The notes beneath the pieces were generated by a model, which was given only the letters and a program-made list of their open reading frames with translations, did not search any database and had not been told where the DNA came from. A program made the translations under genes and the position numbers. DNA of 64,000 nt from VRUE01 sp963702705 (GTDB taxonomy: Bacteria > Actinomycetota > Thermoleophilia > Solirubrobacterales > 70-9), in the NCBI GenBank assembly GCA_963702705.1, contig CAVPDR010000002.1, forward strand, positions 930,001 to 994,000, written 5' to 3'. Shown here piece by piece: positions 1 through 9,245 of this stretch; within the stretch, counting starts at the first letter, position 1; each line of letters opens with the position of its first letter.

Positions 1-1899
1 GTCGGCGCGCGGCAGGAACGGCAGCGCTGCCCGCCGCCACTCGGCGTCGCTCAACAGCGTCGGGATCTGGAAGATCGTCGGCGCCAGCTCGGCATCGAGT
101 CGCCCGGCGATTGCCGCGAGCGCGGCTGCGGCCTGGGTGGTCAGGTTGATCGCGCGGGTCGAGCGCTCGCCCCATTCGAGCGCTGAGGCAAAGGCATCGA
201 CTATCGCCTCGACCCGGCCCTCACTCTCGGCGGCGCCCCCGCCCAGCTCAAAGAGGTTCCAGCCGGGCAGCTCGGAGGAGCTGCCCGGACCGAGGTCGAT
301 CCGCACAACTCGCTCGGCGTCGACGTCCGTGAGGTAAGGCGCAATCCTCTCCAGGCCATCGCCGTGCGGATCGAGGAAGAGGCCGCCGTGACCGCACCTG
401 ACGACATGGGCGAACTGCGCGATCGCGGACTCGGTCTTGCCGTAGCGCGAGCGGCCACAGACATAGACGAAGAAGGTGTCTGCGGTCTGAACCCCGACGA
501 GCTGCTTGCCCGACTCGGTAGTGACCTGGCCGATGGGGATCAAGTCACCCCGGCCCTCTTTGAAGGTGGGCAGCTCGGGCGGTGGCGAGAGAAGTGCCCC
601 CGAGCGAAGGACGTTGCGCTCGCCGCAGTAGACGGTCGGCGGCTTGAGGAACCCGGCCAGCTCCCGCGCCGTCAGGATCGTCTTACGGGCCGGCCGGAAA
701 AGGCCGGTGGCGAAACGGCGGTCAAAGCTGCCGCGCCGCATCGGAATGTCGGAGCCGAGGAAGGCGAGGCCGGGGATCGACAGGCCCGAAGCCCGCAGGT
801 AGTTACGCTCGGCCAGGGGCCGGAAGGCAGCGAGCAGGCCCGACATCGCCGCTTCGGCCTGGCCGCGAGTCGGTGCCTCGCTACGCAAGAGGATCTGCGC
901 CTCGAACAGCTCGCCGGACTCGCGCCGCTTCGCGTCCACGGCCCGCACTGCCCCGCTGCGCTCAACTTGCTCCTGGGGGTCGGGGCGGCCGCGACGGCGC
1001 TCTTCGCCGGTCAGCAGCGCGGCCCAGCCGCGGCGTTCGCCGTGGAGGCGGCGGGCCTGCCGTCGCAGTCGACGCCGCAGTCGAGCCGCGCGAAACCCAC
1101 TCGCCGGAAGCAGGTCGACGCAGACGCTCGCGTCCTCGGTGTCCGAATGCAGCCGCCCGATCGCCGCGGCAAACGGCTGCAGCGGATCGGGCTTTGGCAA
1201 GAGCCGCGCCAGCGGCTCGACGCTCGGGCGGGCCAGCACCAGCTCGGTGCGCAGCACCGCGCGCTCGCCGCTCGGCACAGCGCTGAGCACCTCGGCGGCG
1301 GGGCGCTCTTCGACCCCCTCGAAGCTGCGTAGAGCCGTGCGCAACGCCTCGCCTGCCCGCTCGGGAACCTCCAGTATGTAGACGAGCCGTCGCTCGGAAT
1401 CCCTGGCGAGCTGTATGCGAATTGCACTGGCGCGGCGGTCGACCCAACCGGCAACCCTGCGCTCGCTGGCAGCGAGCTGGGCGGCGAAGCGAAGCACGGC
1501 ATCGGGCTCGGCATCGAACTCGTCGGCGGGCACGATCGCGACGGCGCGGCGCGATCGCAGCGTGCGGCGGGTTGCCAAGAAGCGATGCATAGCCAGCGCG
1601 GCGGCGATAGCGATGGCGCCGAGAGCGAGGGGCGCGAGCGCGAGCGCCGATGCGGAGAGATGCTCGACTTGGATGCTCGATATGAGCCGCCAGAGCGCGA
1701 GCAGCAGCGCAGCGGCGAAGATCGCAAGCATCGGTCGTGGGTCGGAGCGGTTCGAGTTCGAGATCACGACCACACCTCGATCGGACGCGGAGATGTCGGC
1801 AAGACTCGGACGCCGCGATCGGCGAAGCGATGCCGAATTGCGCCTCTTTTGCCCCGTCTGATTGGGAAGGGCCTGCGGAAGGCGTGGCGGAAGCAGCAC
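1..1899 (-). CDS. VirD4/TraG-like type IV coupling ATPase (partial, runs off left edge)
   Basis: An open minus-strand frame runs from about 1926 through base 1 with no stop, so the C-terminus lies outside the window. Reading 5' to 3', the N-terminus is basic. Two hydrophobic helices follow an in-frame ATG near 1730 (LAIFAAALLLALW and ALALAPLALGAIAIAAALA), then a roughly 300-residue domain. A Walker A motif, GRSRYGKTES, follows, with LFLDPHGDG just after it. This is the layout of the membrane-anchored coupling ATPases that feed DNA to conjugation channels (VirD4/TraG, TraM-recognition or DUF87/HerA type). It is the last visible gene of the minus-strand transfer operon. The start is uncertain: GTG at 1899, GTG near 1766 and ATG near 1730 are all possible, and none has a clear ribosome site. 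The roughly 130 bases between this frame and the next gene switch frames and may hide another indel. The family call is confident; the exact subfamily is not. Confidence 0.72.
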   Translation of the reverse strand, partial: MLLPPRLPQALPNQTGQKRRNSASLRRSRRPSLADISASDRGVVVISNSNRSDPRPMLAIFAAALLLALWRLISSIQVEHLSASALALAPLALGAIAIAAALAMHRFLATRRTLRSRRAVAIVPADEFDAEPDAVLRFAAQLAASERRVAGWVDRRASAIRIQLARDSERRLVYILEVPERAGEALRTALRSFEGVEERPAAEVLSAVPSGERAVLRTELVLARPSVEPLARLLPKPDPLQPFAAAIGRLHSDTEDASVCVDLLPASGFRAARLRRRLRRQARRLHGERRGWAALLTGEERRRGRPDPQEQVERSGAVRAVDAKRRESGELFEAQILLRSEAPTRGQAEAAMSGLLAAFRPLAERNYLRASGLSIPGLAFLGSDIPMRRGSFDRRFATGLFRPARKTILTARELAGFLKPPTVYCGERNVLRSGALLSPPPELPTFKEGRGDLIPIGQVTTESGKQLVGVQTADTFFVYVCGRSRYGKTESAIAQFAHVVRCGHGGLFLDPHGDGLERIAPYLTDVDAERVVRIDLGPGSSSELPGWNLFELGGGAAESEGRVEAIVDAFASALEWGERSTRAINLTTQAAAALAAIAGRLDAELAPTIFQIPTLLSDAEWRRAALPFLPRAD

Positions 1900-2056
1900 C
1901 GGAAGGCCTGCGCGAAGGTCGCTGGCCTAGCCAAGGCGCCTCCTTGGTCGACCACTGCAGCCTCGGCGCTCTCGAGGAGCGCTTCTAACACAACGCGATC
2001 TCCACCCCGGTCGACGGCGGGCGTCGAATCTGGCGCCTCGGCAGCTCCTACGACGC

Positions 2057-2581
2057 CTAGCCATCCGCCCCTCTCCCTCGGCTGCCGGTGAAGTGCGGGA
2101 TATAGGAGTGCCCGGAGTCGCGGCAGTGGCGCAGGAATCGCCGCCAGCCGCTCCGGGCAGCGGAGATCGTTGGCGCATCTACGACGAGCACGGCGCGGCC
2201 GCCGCGCGCCCCGACCAGCCGAATGCTGAGGCCTCCACGCCGATAGGGGACATGCTGAAGGGCACGGTGAGAACGCAGGGCCTTCGTCGCGCGGCTGGCA
2301 GCAGGGCTGCCTTTCTCGTCTTGCGGATCTTGCCGGGGCAGGCGAGATGCCGAGGGTTCCGATGGAGCGGCTTTGACTTGGAGGGCGCGGAAGGAACGCC
2401 CGGGCCGCGGCGGCACCGCCTCCGGTAGCGGGCCGGCGGCTGCCGGACGGTTGGACTCGCTCGCCCCGAGGACGAAGAGGACCATGAAGCCGAGCAGGGC
2501 AGCGGCCGCGAGGACGAGCACCCCACGAGCGGCCAGCGGATCGAGCGGGCGGTCGAGCAGGACGCGAAGCTGATCGATCAT
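2057..2581 (-). CDS. Small single-pass membrane protein of the transfer operon
   Basis: The product has 174 residues. One strong hydrophobic helix lies at about residues 20-42 (GVLVLAAAALLGFMVLFVLG). A proline/serine/arginine-rich linker follows, then a C-terminal part of about 60 residues with a short beta-like stretch (GLSIRLVGARGGRAVLVVD). I do not recognise a named family. Its ATG overlaps the stop of the upstream cell-wall hydrolase gene by four bases (ATGA, 2578-2581), so it is translated as part of the conjugation operon, between the hydrolase and the coupling ATPase. A bitopic accessory protein of the transfer channel is the simplest reading, but that is inferred from context alone. 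Confidence 0.6.
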   Translation of the reverse strand: MIDQLRVLLDRPLDPLAARGVLVLAAAALLGFMVLFVLGASESNRPAAAGPLPEAVPPRPGRSFRALQVKAAPSEPSASRLPRQDPQDEKGSPAASRATKALRSHRALQHVPYRRGGLSIRLVGARGGRAVLVVDAPTISAARSGWRRFLRHCRDSGHSYIPHFTGSRGRGADG

Positions 2582-3831
2582 CGGACGCTCCCTGTGGCCT
2601 GCGCCCCTACACCGGGAGGCTGGGCATAGCCGAAGATCGGCGCTGGCTCGCCAGATTCGACTGCGCGAGACGGGAGGAAAGGGCCGACCCGAGCAACCCG
2701 GTCGGAGTAGTTGCCGTCGATCGTCGTGATCTGCCCGCTAGGGAAGACGCGCTCGACGATCGCGATGTGGTCGCTGTCAGCCGGGCCGGTGCCGAAGAGG
2801 ACCGCATCGCCGGGCCCGGGGGTTGCGGTCGCAGGCAGGACGCGTGGCCCGTTTGGCGTGGCGGCCAAGAACGGGGACTCGCCGGGAGCCGGGGCGCCGG
2901 AGAGTGACGGCCCCGCTTCGTGGGCCTTCGCCCACTCATAGATCGAGCCCGAGTAGGCATAGGGCGCGGTGCCGCCCCTCAGCGGAACGCCCGCTCGCTC
3001 CCAGACCCAGGCAACGAAGAGCGAGCACCATTCGACACAGGGGCCGTATGGGGTGCAGTTGGAGCCGAGCGGGCTCTCGGCACGCCCGAGCTGGCTTTGG
3101 GCGATGCGGACGATCTCGTTGGCGCTGGCGCTGCCCGAGTAGGCCGCCCCGCAGGAGGAGCCGCCGCTCGTGGCGGGCTCGGCTGCTTTGGCATCGACGG
3201 GCGGCGGCGCCCCCTCCCCCCGAAAGCCGTAGGAGACCGCACGCGCCATCACCTCGTCGGCGTAGTTGGCAACCGAATCGGCGCAGGCGCCGTAATAGCC
3301 ACAGGCCGCCTGGCGATATGCGGCGTAGGAACCGCCGACCGGCGGGGCGCTGAGCGCCTCGCGCAAGATGCGGGCGGCGGTGAAGATCGCATCGGCGGGG
3401 TCGTTTATGTCGACGATCCCGTCGCCGTCGCCGTCGAGCTTGTAGCGCTCCCAGAGCGTCGGGCCGGAGCCGGGGCTGCAAGCCGAGCCCGGCACATAGG
3501 CGATCTGCATCGGGCCGGCACAGCCGGAGCTATTGACCCCCGAGCAGTTGCCCGAGCCGCACTCCTGGGTGCCGATGCTCGCCAGGAAGGCCCAGTCGAT
3601 GTCGATCCTGCGGCCGGCTGCCTGGAAGATCTGAAGCCGGGCGGGCAGGATCTCTTCGACGGCGGCCCGCGTCGCCGGGGCCGCGACAGCGCTGCCGCCA
3701 CCGCCCCCCAGGCAGGCGAGTTCGCCGCCCAGGATCGCCATCACCGTGCCGGCGAGGGTCGCCACCACGACGGTTGCGATGCCGGTCGCGAAGAGGGCCA
3801 GGATCGGGACGCGCGAGCCTCGCCGGCTCAT
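2578..3831 (-). CDS. VirB1-like cell-wall hydrolase: lytic transglycosylase (SLT) plus CHAP domain
   Basis: The product has 417 residues. An N-terminal hydrophobic anchor or signal (residues 8-38) is followed by an SLT-like lysozyme fold at about 60-195. There, AFLASIGTQECG carries the expected catalytic glutamate region and SSGCAGPMQIAYV is the usual GPMQ motif. The C-terminal part (about 235-395) is a CHAP amidase/peptidase: CVEWCSLFVAWVWERAG supplies the cysteine, and SDHIAIVERV with the later IDGNYSD supplies the histidine and polar partner. The SLT+CHAP/NlpC combination is typical of peptidoglycan hydrolases in Gram-positive conjugation systems, where they open the wall for the transfer channel. 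The start overlaps the upstream channel gene by ATGA (3828-3831), which indicates translational coupling. No active-site residue looks lost. Confidence 0.85.
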   Translation of the reverse strand: MSRRGSRVPILALFATGIATVVVATLAGTVMAILGGELACLGGGGGSAVAAPATRAAVEEILPARLQIFQAAGRRIDIDWAFLASIGTQECGSGNCSGVNSSGCAGPMQIAYVPGSACSPGSGPTLWERYKLDGDGDGIVDINDPADAIFTAARILREALSAPPVGGSYAAYRQAACGYYGACADSVANYADEVMARAVSYGFRGEGAPPPVDAKAAEPATSGGSSCGAAYSGSASANEIVRIAQSQLGRAESPLGSNCTPYGPCVEWCSLFVAWVWERAGVPLRGGTAPYAYSGSIYEWAKAHEAGPSLSGAPAPGESPFLAATPNGPRVLPATATPGPGDAVLFGTGPADSDHIAIVERVFPSGQITTIDGNYSDRVARVGPFLPSRAVESGEPAPIFGYAQPPGVGAQATGSVR

Positions 3832-6002
3832 CTCCCGCCACCTTTCCGAGGTGTGCGTCGAGGCGGCGGAGCGCTCTTGCGGCGAGCTGGAGGCTGCGCC
3901 TCGGGCGACTTGCTCGGAGCCTTGCGGACTCGCTCGGGCTCGGCGCGGGGCTCCTCGCCGAGACTGGCCGCCGAGTCCCGAGCGGCTTTCTTGCCAAGCA
4001 GCTCGGCGCTCGAGGGGGGCGCTTGCCTTTGCCTGCGCTCGCCCGAGCTCTCTGCGCTCGGCTTCTCCCCGTCCCCTTTTGCCTTCGCTCTACGATCGGC
4101 CTCCTGCTGGGAGCGCGACGACCGCCTGTCGGCGCTTTTGGCGGAAGCCACACCTGCCGCCACTGGCCCTGAGGCCGCCAAGGTCGAGCGGGACCGCCCT
4201 CCTTTCCCCGGATCGCCGGCAGTATCTGCCGGGCGCCCGCGCTCGGCCGAACCCCTGGCGTCAAGGCCCGGCGCCTGGCCTCCGACCGGGGCGCCGTAGC
4301 TCGCTCCGAAGCGCGACGCGGAGGACGCGGTCGGGCTGCTTGGCTTATCCGCGCCGCGAGAGCCGAGGACGCCGCCGAACAGGCGGCCCGGCGCGCGCGT
4401 TGCCGAGCGTGCTCCGCGACCGATCGAGCGTCCGGCTCGGCCGGTCATACGGGCACCCGCGTAGAGCGCCAGTACGCGCTCGGTGCCCTCGCGACCCGGC
4501 GCACCGGGGCCGGCCGCGATCCCGATCAGGCCCTCTAGCAGCGCCTTTCGTTGTAGGAATACTGCCCAGAAGAAGAGTGCCTGCAACCCGAATGACATCA
4601 GCCAGCCGAGCGAGTCGGTGGCGGCGGCCAGGGCGCCGTTGACCGCCAGCAGGACCGCCAGGACCAATGAGTAGGCGGCCTTTCGCACTAGGTATCCGAC
4701 GAGCTTCTCCAGCCACCCCTTGAAGAAGTCGTGGCCGCGTCCTGGAATCGCCGCCGCGACCAGGGCCACCGGGGCAAAGGCCAACAGCAAGAGCAGCAGC
4801 ACCTGGGCGAGGATCACCCCGACCGAGAGGGCGCCGAGCAGGCAGAAGGCGCCGAGCTCGCCGCCGAAGACGACGATCGCGATCAGCAGCCGTTGGTACT
4901 GACCGCCCGCCTCCATCGCATCGGTGGCGGGCTTGTCGGTCACTCCCAGCCGATAGCCGCGCCGCTCGGGGTCGGCCTCGGGCAGCCTCGAGGAGTCGCC
5001 GTGGTCGAGCGCGTCGTACTCGGCATTTCGTTCGTCGGTGCCGAGGCCGAAGCGCAGGAAGTGCGAGGCGTACTTGTTTGCGTTGTTAGCGCAGGTCTTG
5101 CCGTCAGCAGCCACCTCGGCCCCCGCCGCAAGGCGGCGGGCGAGGACGGCGTTGCGGTCGGGGCTGGAGGACAGCGGCCGTACCGCGACCGATTCGGGGT
5201 CCGTTTCCCCAGAGCCGCTGCCGGCAAGAGCGCAGTGTTCGAGGCCGCCGAACTCAAGCACTGTCCAGGGCTTGAAGACGAGCAGGTCGAAGAGCTGCTG
5301 GGCGTCTGAGTCGCGCGCCCCGGCCCCGCCCGTGGCGCTGCCGTGGCCTGAGACCGCGAGGAACGCTTGCGACATCTGGTTCGTCCACTGCGAGGCAGCG
5401 CCGATCGTCTTGCCGGGCTGGGCGACGAAGAAAAGCGCGAGGACGACGTAGATCAGCGAGAGGCCCAGGGCGCCGGCGGTTTCGGCGTAGCGACGCTGCA
5501 CCAGCGCCTTCCACATCGCCCAAATCCCAACCACCGCGACCGCCAGCACAAGCCAGGGCGCTCCAAAGACATCAGAGTAGATGGCGTGGATTGCCTGGGA
5601 GACCGGCGCCAGCGCCCCGGCTCCGCCCGTGGCCTGCGAGCCGTTGACGAGATCGAGGCTGAAAGCGAAAGCAAAAAGTGAGATCAGTGCGTTGGCGAGG
5701 AAGCTGGTCAGCGCCCACAACACACTCGCCAGGAAGTAGGCGATCATCGGCGGCACGCCGGAGACGTCGACACCGCCGGTCAGCGAGGCCGAGACGGCGT
5801 CGAAGTGCTGATCGAGCATGTAGTGGGAGGGGGGGTAGCGGCCGAAAAGGCCGCTCGAGCCCAGCGGCGAGGCCGGCCCGACGTTGCCCCAGACATCGCT
5901 CGCCGCGCCCGCGGGCGGGTGCGCCAGCAAGACGGCTAGAAGGCCCAGCCCCAGCGTCGCAGCCACCCAGCGCCACAGCCCATGCAAGCGGACCGGCCTC
6001 AT
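3828..6002 (-). CDS. VirB6/TrbL-like polytopic conjugation channel protein
   Basis: The product is about 724 residues from the ATG at 6002, which overlaps the stop of the VirB4 frame by ATGA. A longer in-frame start exists upstream but would overlap VirB4. A signal-like segment (residues 8-35) is followed by transmembrane helices around residues 90-125, 155-180, 195-215, then after a long hydrophilic loop at about 360-430 (LLIAIVVFGGELGAFCLLGALSVGVILAQVLLLLLLAFAPVALV) and 445-500. The last ~190 residues form a charged Arg/Ser/Pro/Ala-rich cytoplasmic tail ending in a poly-basic stretch. Polytopic proteins of this size sitting directly after virB4 are the TrbL/VirB6 (TcpH-like) channel component. 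The tail is unusually long and may be a species-specific docking region (inference). Confidence 0.8.
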   Translation of the reverse strand: MRPVRLHGLWRWVAATLGLGLLAVLLAHPPAGAASDVWGNVGPASPLGSSGLFGRYPPSHYMLDQHFDAVSASLTGGVDVSGVPPMIAYFLASVLWALTSFLANALISLFAFAFSLDLVNGSQATGGAGALAPVSQAIHAIYSDVFGAPWLVLAVAVVGIWAMWKALVQRRYAETAGALGLSLIYVVLALFFVAQPGKTIGAASQWTNQMSQAFLAVSGHGSATGGAGARDSDAQQLFDLLVFKPWTVLEFGGLEHCALAGSGSGETDPESVAVRPLSSSPDRNAVLARRLAAGAEVAADGKTCANNANKYASHFLRFGLGTDERNAEYDALDHGDSSRLPEADPERRGYRLGVTDKPATDAMEAGGQYQRLLIAIVVFGGELGAFCLLGALSVGVILAQVLLLLLLAFAPVALVAAAIPGRGHDFFKGWLEKLVGYLVRKAAYSLVLAVLLAVNGALAAATDSLGWLMSFGLQALFFWAVFLQRKALLEGLIGIAAGPGAPGREGTERVLALYAGARMTGRAGRSIGRGARSATRAPGRLFGGVLGSRGADKPSSPTASSASRFGASYGAPVGGQAPGLDARGSAERGRPADTAGDPGKGGRSRSTLAASGPVAAGVASAKSADRRSSRSQQEADRRAKAKGDGEKPSAESSGERRQRQAPPSSAELLGKKAARDSAASLGEEPRAEPERVRKAPSKSPEAQPPARRKSAPPPRRTPRKGGGR

Positions 6003-6556
6003 GCGCCCGCCGCCTTCGGCGTGTTGTCGAGCGCCGCCAGCAGCTCGGGAAAGACGAGGTCGACCTGAAGCTCGCCGATCCGCCCGTCGAGGTCGCGCAT
6101 CAGGCACATCCCCTGGCGGTATTCGGTCAGGCGCGAGCGCAGGCCGGCGTCCTCTGGGTCCAGGCCGAGCAGCTCCAGCGCCCGGCGGGCCTCGGGGATC
6201 GAGTCCTGGCCGAAGAGGAAGTAGGTCCCGACCAGCTCGGATAGGTCCCCGAGATCGGCGAGCCGCTGCGTGGCCAGCAGGATCGTCGCGTTCATGGCGC
6301 GGCCGAGCCGCACCAGGCGGTTCAGTAGCGTCCGGCCCTGGGTGGAGGCCAGCAAGAACCACGCCTCGTCCAGCAGCACGATCTTGTGTCGTTGTCGGTT
6401 GCTGCTGACGAGGCGCAGGCATAGGGCCGCGACCAGGGAGAGGGTCGCGACGGAAACTCGCTCGGCGCGCGTATAGGTCTCCCGCGAGGCACCGGGGTCG
6501 GGCAGGGTGAGGCCCGGCGTGCGGATCGTGATCGCGGCTATCTCGGCGCCCGCCAT
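5999..6556 (-). CDS. C-terminal open segment of the VirB4-like ATPase
   Basis: This is the 185-residue open part of virB4 after the in-frame TAG, beginning at the ATG that directly follows it. It contains the start of the conserved C-terminal ATPase half: TIRTPGLTLPDPG, Walker B IVLLDEAWFLLAS, GRTLLNRLVRLGRAMNATILLATQ and the closing MRDLDGRIG strand. Walker A is missing because it lies in the upstream broken part. On its own it could not bind ATP normally. Gene callers may report it as a separate protein, but it is best read as the tail of virB4. Its stop overlaps the start of the downstream channel gene by ATGA. Confidence 0.6.
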   Translation of the reverse strand: MAGAEIAAITIRTPGLTLPDPGASRETYTRAERVSVATLSLVAALCLRLVSSNRQRHKIVLLDEAWFLLASTQGRTLLNRLVRLGRAMNATILLATQRLADLGDLSELVGTYFLFGQDSIPEARRALELLGLDPEDAGLRSRLTEYRQGMCLMRDLDGRIGELQVDLVFPELLAALDNTPKAAGA

Positions 6557-8419
6557 CTACGCCGCCTCCTCGAGCGGCGCGAAACCAAGGCGCGCGAGCC
6601 CGAAGTCGGCGAGAACCTCCAGCGCCTCGCCGGCCTCGCGCGCCGCCGGCGCGTCACTCGCAGCCAAGCGCTCGACCACGCACATCAGGCTCCGCTCCCC
6701 CGCCCGCACCGCGTCACGCACAGCGCGGTCGATCGCGTTCTCCCAGGCGGGCGGGGGGTCGCGCAGCAGCTCCAGCAGATAGGAGGAGGCAAGCTCCTCG
6801 CGCAGCTCGGGCAGGCCGACCGCGAGTGGGTCGAGCTTGCCGCGGTGGCGCTCATCGCCGGAGAGCTCGACCACCTCGACCCGGCCCTCCAGCTCGGGAA
6901 TCGCCCTCCAGGTTGTGGTCGGGCTTGGGGTCGAAGTCGACGACGAGCGAGCCGCGGCGCTCGGCGCCGTAGGCGATCGCCTGTGCGGCCAGCGTCTTGC
7001 CCGAGCCGAGCGTGCCGGCGAGCAGCACCGCCGAGGGGCGGGCTGTGCGCGGCGCCTCGGTCGGGTCATAGCGAACCGGGCGCCGGGCGCCGGAGGGCGT
7101 GTGCCCGATGTAGGGGCCGGAGTCGCGAGCCGAGCTGGGCGCTCGCCGCAGGCACCATCGCGCCGAGCTGCTCGACCGTCATCTGCTGGAGGTAGTCGGA
7201 GAGTGAGCCGGCGTCGGCGCGCGGCAGGTGCTCGTAAGAAGAGCCGGTGCTGCAGGCCGCGCGGGCGGTGCAGGCGAACCTCGCCGAAGCGCTCGCGCAG
7301 GGCCTCGACGCGGCGCTCCAGCTCGAAGCGATCCGCGGCGCCCACTGCCACCCCGAGGCAGGCGCGCAGCATCGGCGGGTGGGCGGAGGAGGACAGGATC
7401 GCCTCGTACTCGCGCGCCAGCTCGCGGTCCTCTTCGGCCTGCCAGCCGGGACCCGCCTGCGCCCCCTCTGCCTGCTCGCGGTAGCCGTGCTCGGCGTCGA
7501 TGATCCGCTTTCGCACCTGCCCCAGCGCCTCGCGGTTGCCGATCCAGCGCGCGTGCAGCACCGCGTCGGCGGGGAACCCGGCGTCTTCGAAGGGGGCGAA
7601 GAGCAGCTCGGCAGGGCCGGGGAAGGTGGCCTCTTCTGCCAGCGAGCCGGCGCAGAGGAAGGCCTGGTAGGAGCAGCCCTCTTCGGCCTCGAGAGCAAGT
7701 GACGGCGGCTCGCCGGGATCCTCGCTCATCGGCGCGTTGCAAAGGCGCCAGAGGTCGTGCCCCAACGGCTCGTATCCGCCCGCCCCCTCCTCCTCGCGGG
7801 CGACCAGGGCTTCGGGCTCCCAATTCTTCTCAAGGAGAGGCTCGGCGACGCCCCGGCAGGCCGCGCGGCGAAGCAGCCACTGCAATTCATGGGTGCTCGC
7901 CCGCCTCAGGCCCAGCAGCCCCGACAGCCGCTCAAAGCAGCGCCGCTCCGCCGCGGCAAGCTCCTGCAGCTCCGAGCGCGAGAGCGGCCGCGGAGCGCCC
8001 ACCCCGGCGATTTCCTCCACCCTGCGCCGCGCTCGGCCCAGCGAGCGAAGGTGTCCCGCCGCACGCTCGCCCAGCGAGACCGCCACGTAGACCTGCGGCA
8101 GGCTCGATTCCAGCTCGCCGAGCCGGGCCTCGTGGCCTTCTAGGTAGCTCCGCCAGGCCTCGGGGTCGCCGTGGTGGGGATCGACCGTGGCCGCCAGGTC
8201 CGCGGCGTAGCGCTCAGCCGGATAGGCGCGCCCGACCCGCCAGATCGAGAAGTCGGCACCGACCAGATGCCCGAAGCGCTCCAGACGGCGCAGCAGTCCC
8301 CACTTCTCAGCGAGCGGCGCGAACGGGTAGGAGACCGCTTCGGCCCGGTAGAGGGCGGCGGCCTCGCCGCCGGGGGCGATCAGGATGTTTCGCCTTGCGT
8401 AGCGCAGCGGGAAGTCCAT
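5999..8419 (-). pseudogene. virB4: VirB4/TraE-like conjugation ATPase, frame broken by three single-base insertions and an in-frame TAG
   Basis: VirB4 is the cytoplasmic ATPase that powers type IV secretion. The start ATG at 8419 shares one base with the preceding TAA. Reading is clean from 8419 to about 7225. There an extra T near 7223 shifts the frame into SYEHLPRADAGSLSDYLQQM. A second extra base near 7125 shifts it into the stretch holding Walker A (AGTLGSGKTLAAQ) and DFDPKPDHN. A third extra base near 6905 restores the original frame at IPELEGRVEVVELSG. The C-terminal part is open and carries Walker B (KIVLLDEAWFLL) and the ATQRLADL motif, but an in-frame TAG at 6557-6559 is followed at once by ATG (LEEAA, stop, MAGAEIAA). 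Repairing the three insertions gives a full-length protein of about 805 residues with that one stop. The pattern fits sequencing indels as well as real decay. Read-level checking would decide. Confidence 0.82.
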
Positions 8420-8940
8420 TACCGGCGGGCCTCCACGGCGAGCCACAGCTCTGCCTCGCCGGGGTGCGGCACTGCGGCTTGAGGCAAGGGCCGCCCGAGG
8501 GAGCGGCGGCGCGGCGCCAGGCGCAGGGCAAGCCAGGAGGCGGCGAAGCGATCGGCGCGGCGGCCGTCTGGGGTCGCCTGCGTGGCGAGAGTGGCGAGAG
8601 CAACCGGGACCACGATCAGGCGCAGGGGCCAGTCGAGGAGGCCTAGGGCGAGGCCCGCAATCCATGCGAGCGCCAAGGAGATGACCCCCGCGAGCGCGGC
8701 GCCCTCCTTGCCCCCGGCCGGGAGGCCCGCCGCCGAGGCCGTAAGGGCAACGAGCGCCAGGACCGTCGCCGAGCCCGAGCAGAGGGCGATGACCGCGAGC
8801 AGGGCGCCGGCGGCGTAGGCGAGCCAGCGCAGCGGCACTCCCCCCGGCACCGGCAGGGCATGCCCCTCGACCTGATAGATCCGGCGCTCGGGACAGAAGA
8901 TGCGCTGGTAGGAGCGGATCGCTTCGTAGCCGGGGCTCAC
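8419..8940 (-). CDS. TcpE/PrgI-like conjugal transfer membrane protein
   Basis: The product has 173 residues. The N-terminal soluble piece SPGYEAIRSYQRIFCPERRIYQVEGHALPVP is followed by two hydrophobic blocks (residues 38-75 and 82-120) and a basic C-terminal segment. Small two-to-three-helix proteins directly before virB4 in Gram-positive conjugation operons are the TcpE/PrgI family, thought to form an inner-membrane part of the channel. The start is GTG at 8940, overlapping the upstream stop as GTGA. The stop TAA shares one base with the virB4 ATG. The assignment rests on topology and gene order more than on strong residue motifs. Confidence 0.68.
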   Translation of the reverse strand: MSPGYEAIRSYQRIFCPERRIYQVEGHALPVPGGVPLRWLAYAAGALLAVIALCSGSATVLALVALTASAAGLPAGGKEGAALAGVISLALAWIAGLALGLLDWPLRLIVVPVALATLATQATPDGRRADRFAASWLALRLAPRRRSLGRPLPQAAVPHPGEAELWLAVEARR

Positions 8941-9245
8941 GGGAGAACCTGCCCCCCGATCGCCCGCGCGGCGTTGGCGATCTGGTCGGGGCTGAAGACC
9001 AGCCAGCCGACCAGGATCGCGGCCACGAAGAACGTCGCCAGGTCGGTGAAGCGGCGGTTGAGCAGGAAGACCAGGCCGACGACCGCGACGATCCCGCCGT
9101 AGACCTCCCCCGCGTATTTGCGCAACAGCGCGCCGAGGTTGTGGCCGATGTCGTTGCCGGCGGCAAAGGCCGCGGGGGCAAGCAGTAGGGCCACTGCCAG
9201 TGCCGCGACCAGGGCCAGCGAGAAGGTGGCCGCGCGCCGGCTCAT
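8937..9245 (-). CDS. TcpD/VirB2-like small exported membrane protein
   Basis: The product has 102 residues. A clear signal sequence (residues 5-29, ending AFAAG) is followed by a short amphipathic part (NLGALLRKYAGEVYGGI) and two hydrophobic helices (about 48-65 and 72-90). This is the size and layout of TrbC/VirB2 pilin-like or TcpD-like proteins in transfer operons. The start overlaps the TcpC stop by ATGA (9242-9245), and the stop overlaps the next GTG start, so it is tightly coupled on both sides. No cysteine or catalytic residues are seen. A pilin-like role is an inference. Confidence 0.65.
   Translation of the reverse strand: MSRRAATFSLALVAALAVALLLAPAAFAAGNDIGHNLGALLRKYAGEVYGGIVAVVGLVFLLNRRFTDLATFFVAAILVGWLVFSPDQIANAARAIGGQVLP

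Noticed and set aside
364..1332. Plus-strand open frame of 322 residues
   Set aside because: It is antisense to the coupling ATPase frame, which carries Walker A and runs open for 1.9 kb. The plus-strand product is low-complexity and matches nothing.
1737..2091. Possible plus-strand coding end (HNAISTPVDGGRRIWRLGSSYDA) near 1989-2060
   Set aside because: It is short and interrupted by stops. The minus-strand reading of the same stretch is equally plausible and belongs to the transfer operon; left as unresolved space between two genes.
6557..6559. TAG read as a sense codon (genetic code change)
   Set aside because: TAG terminates several intact genes here, including the sigma-factor fusion, the giant gene and the DUF2600 gene, so a general reassignment is not supported.
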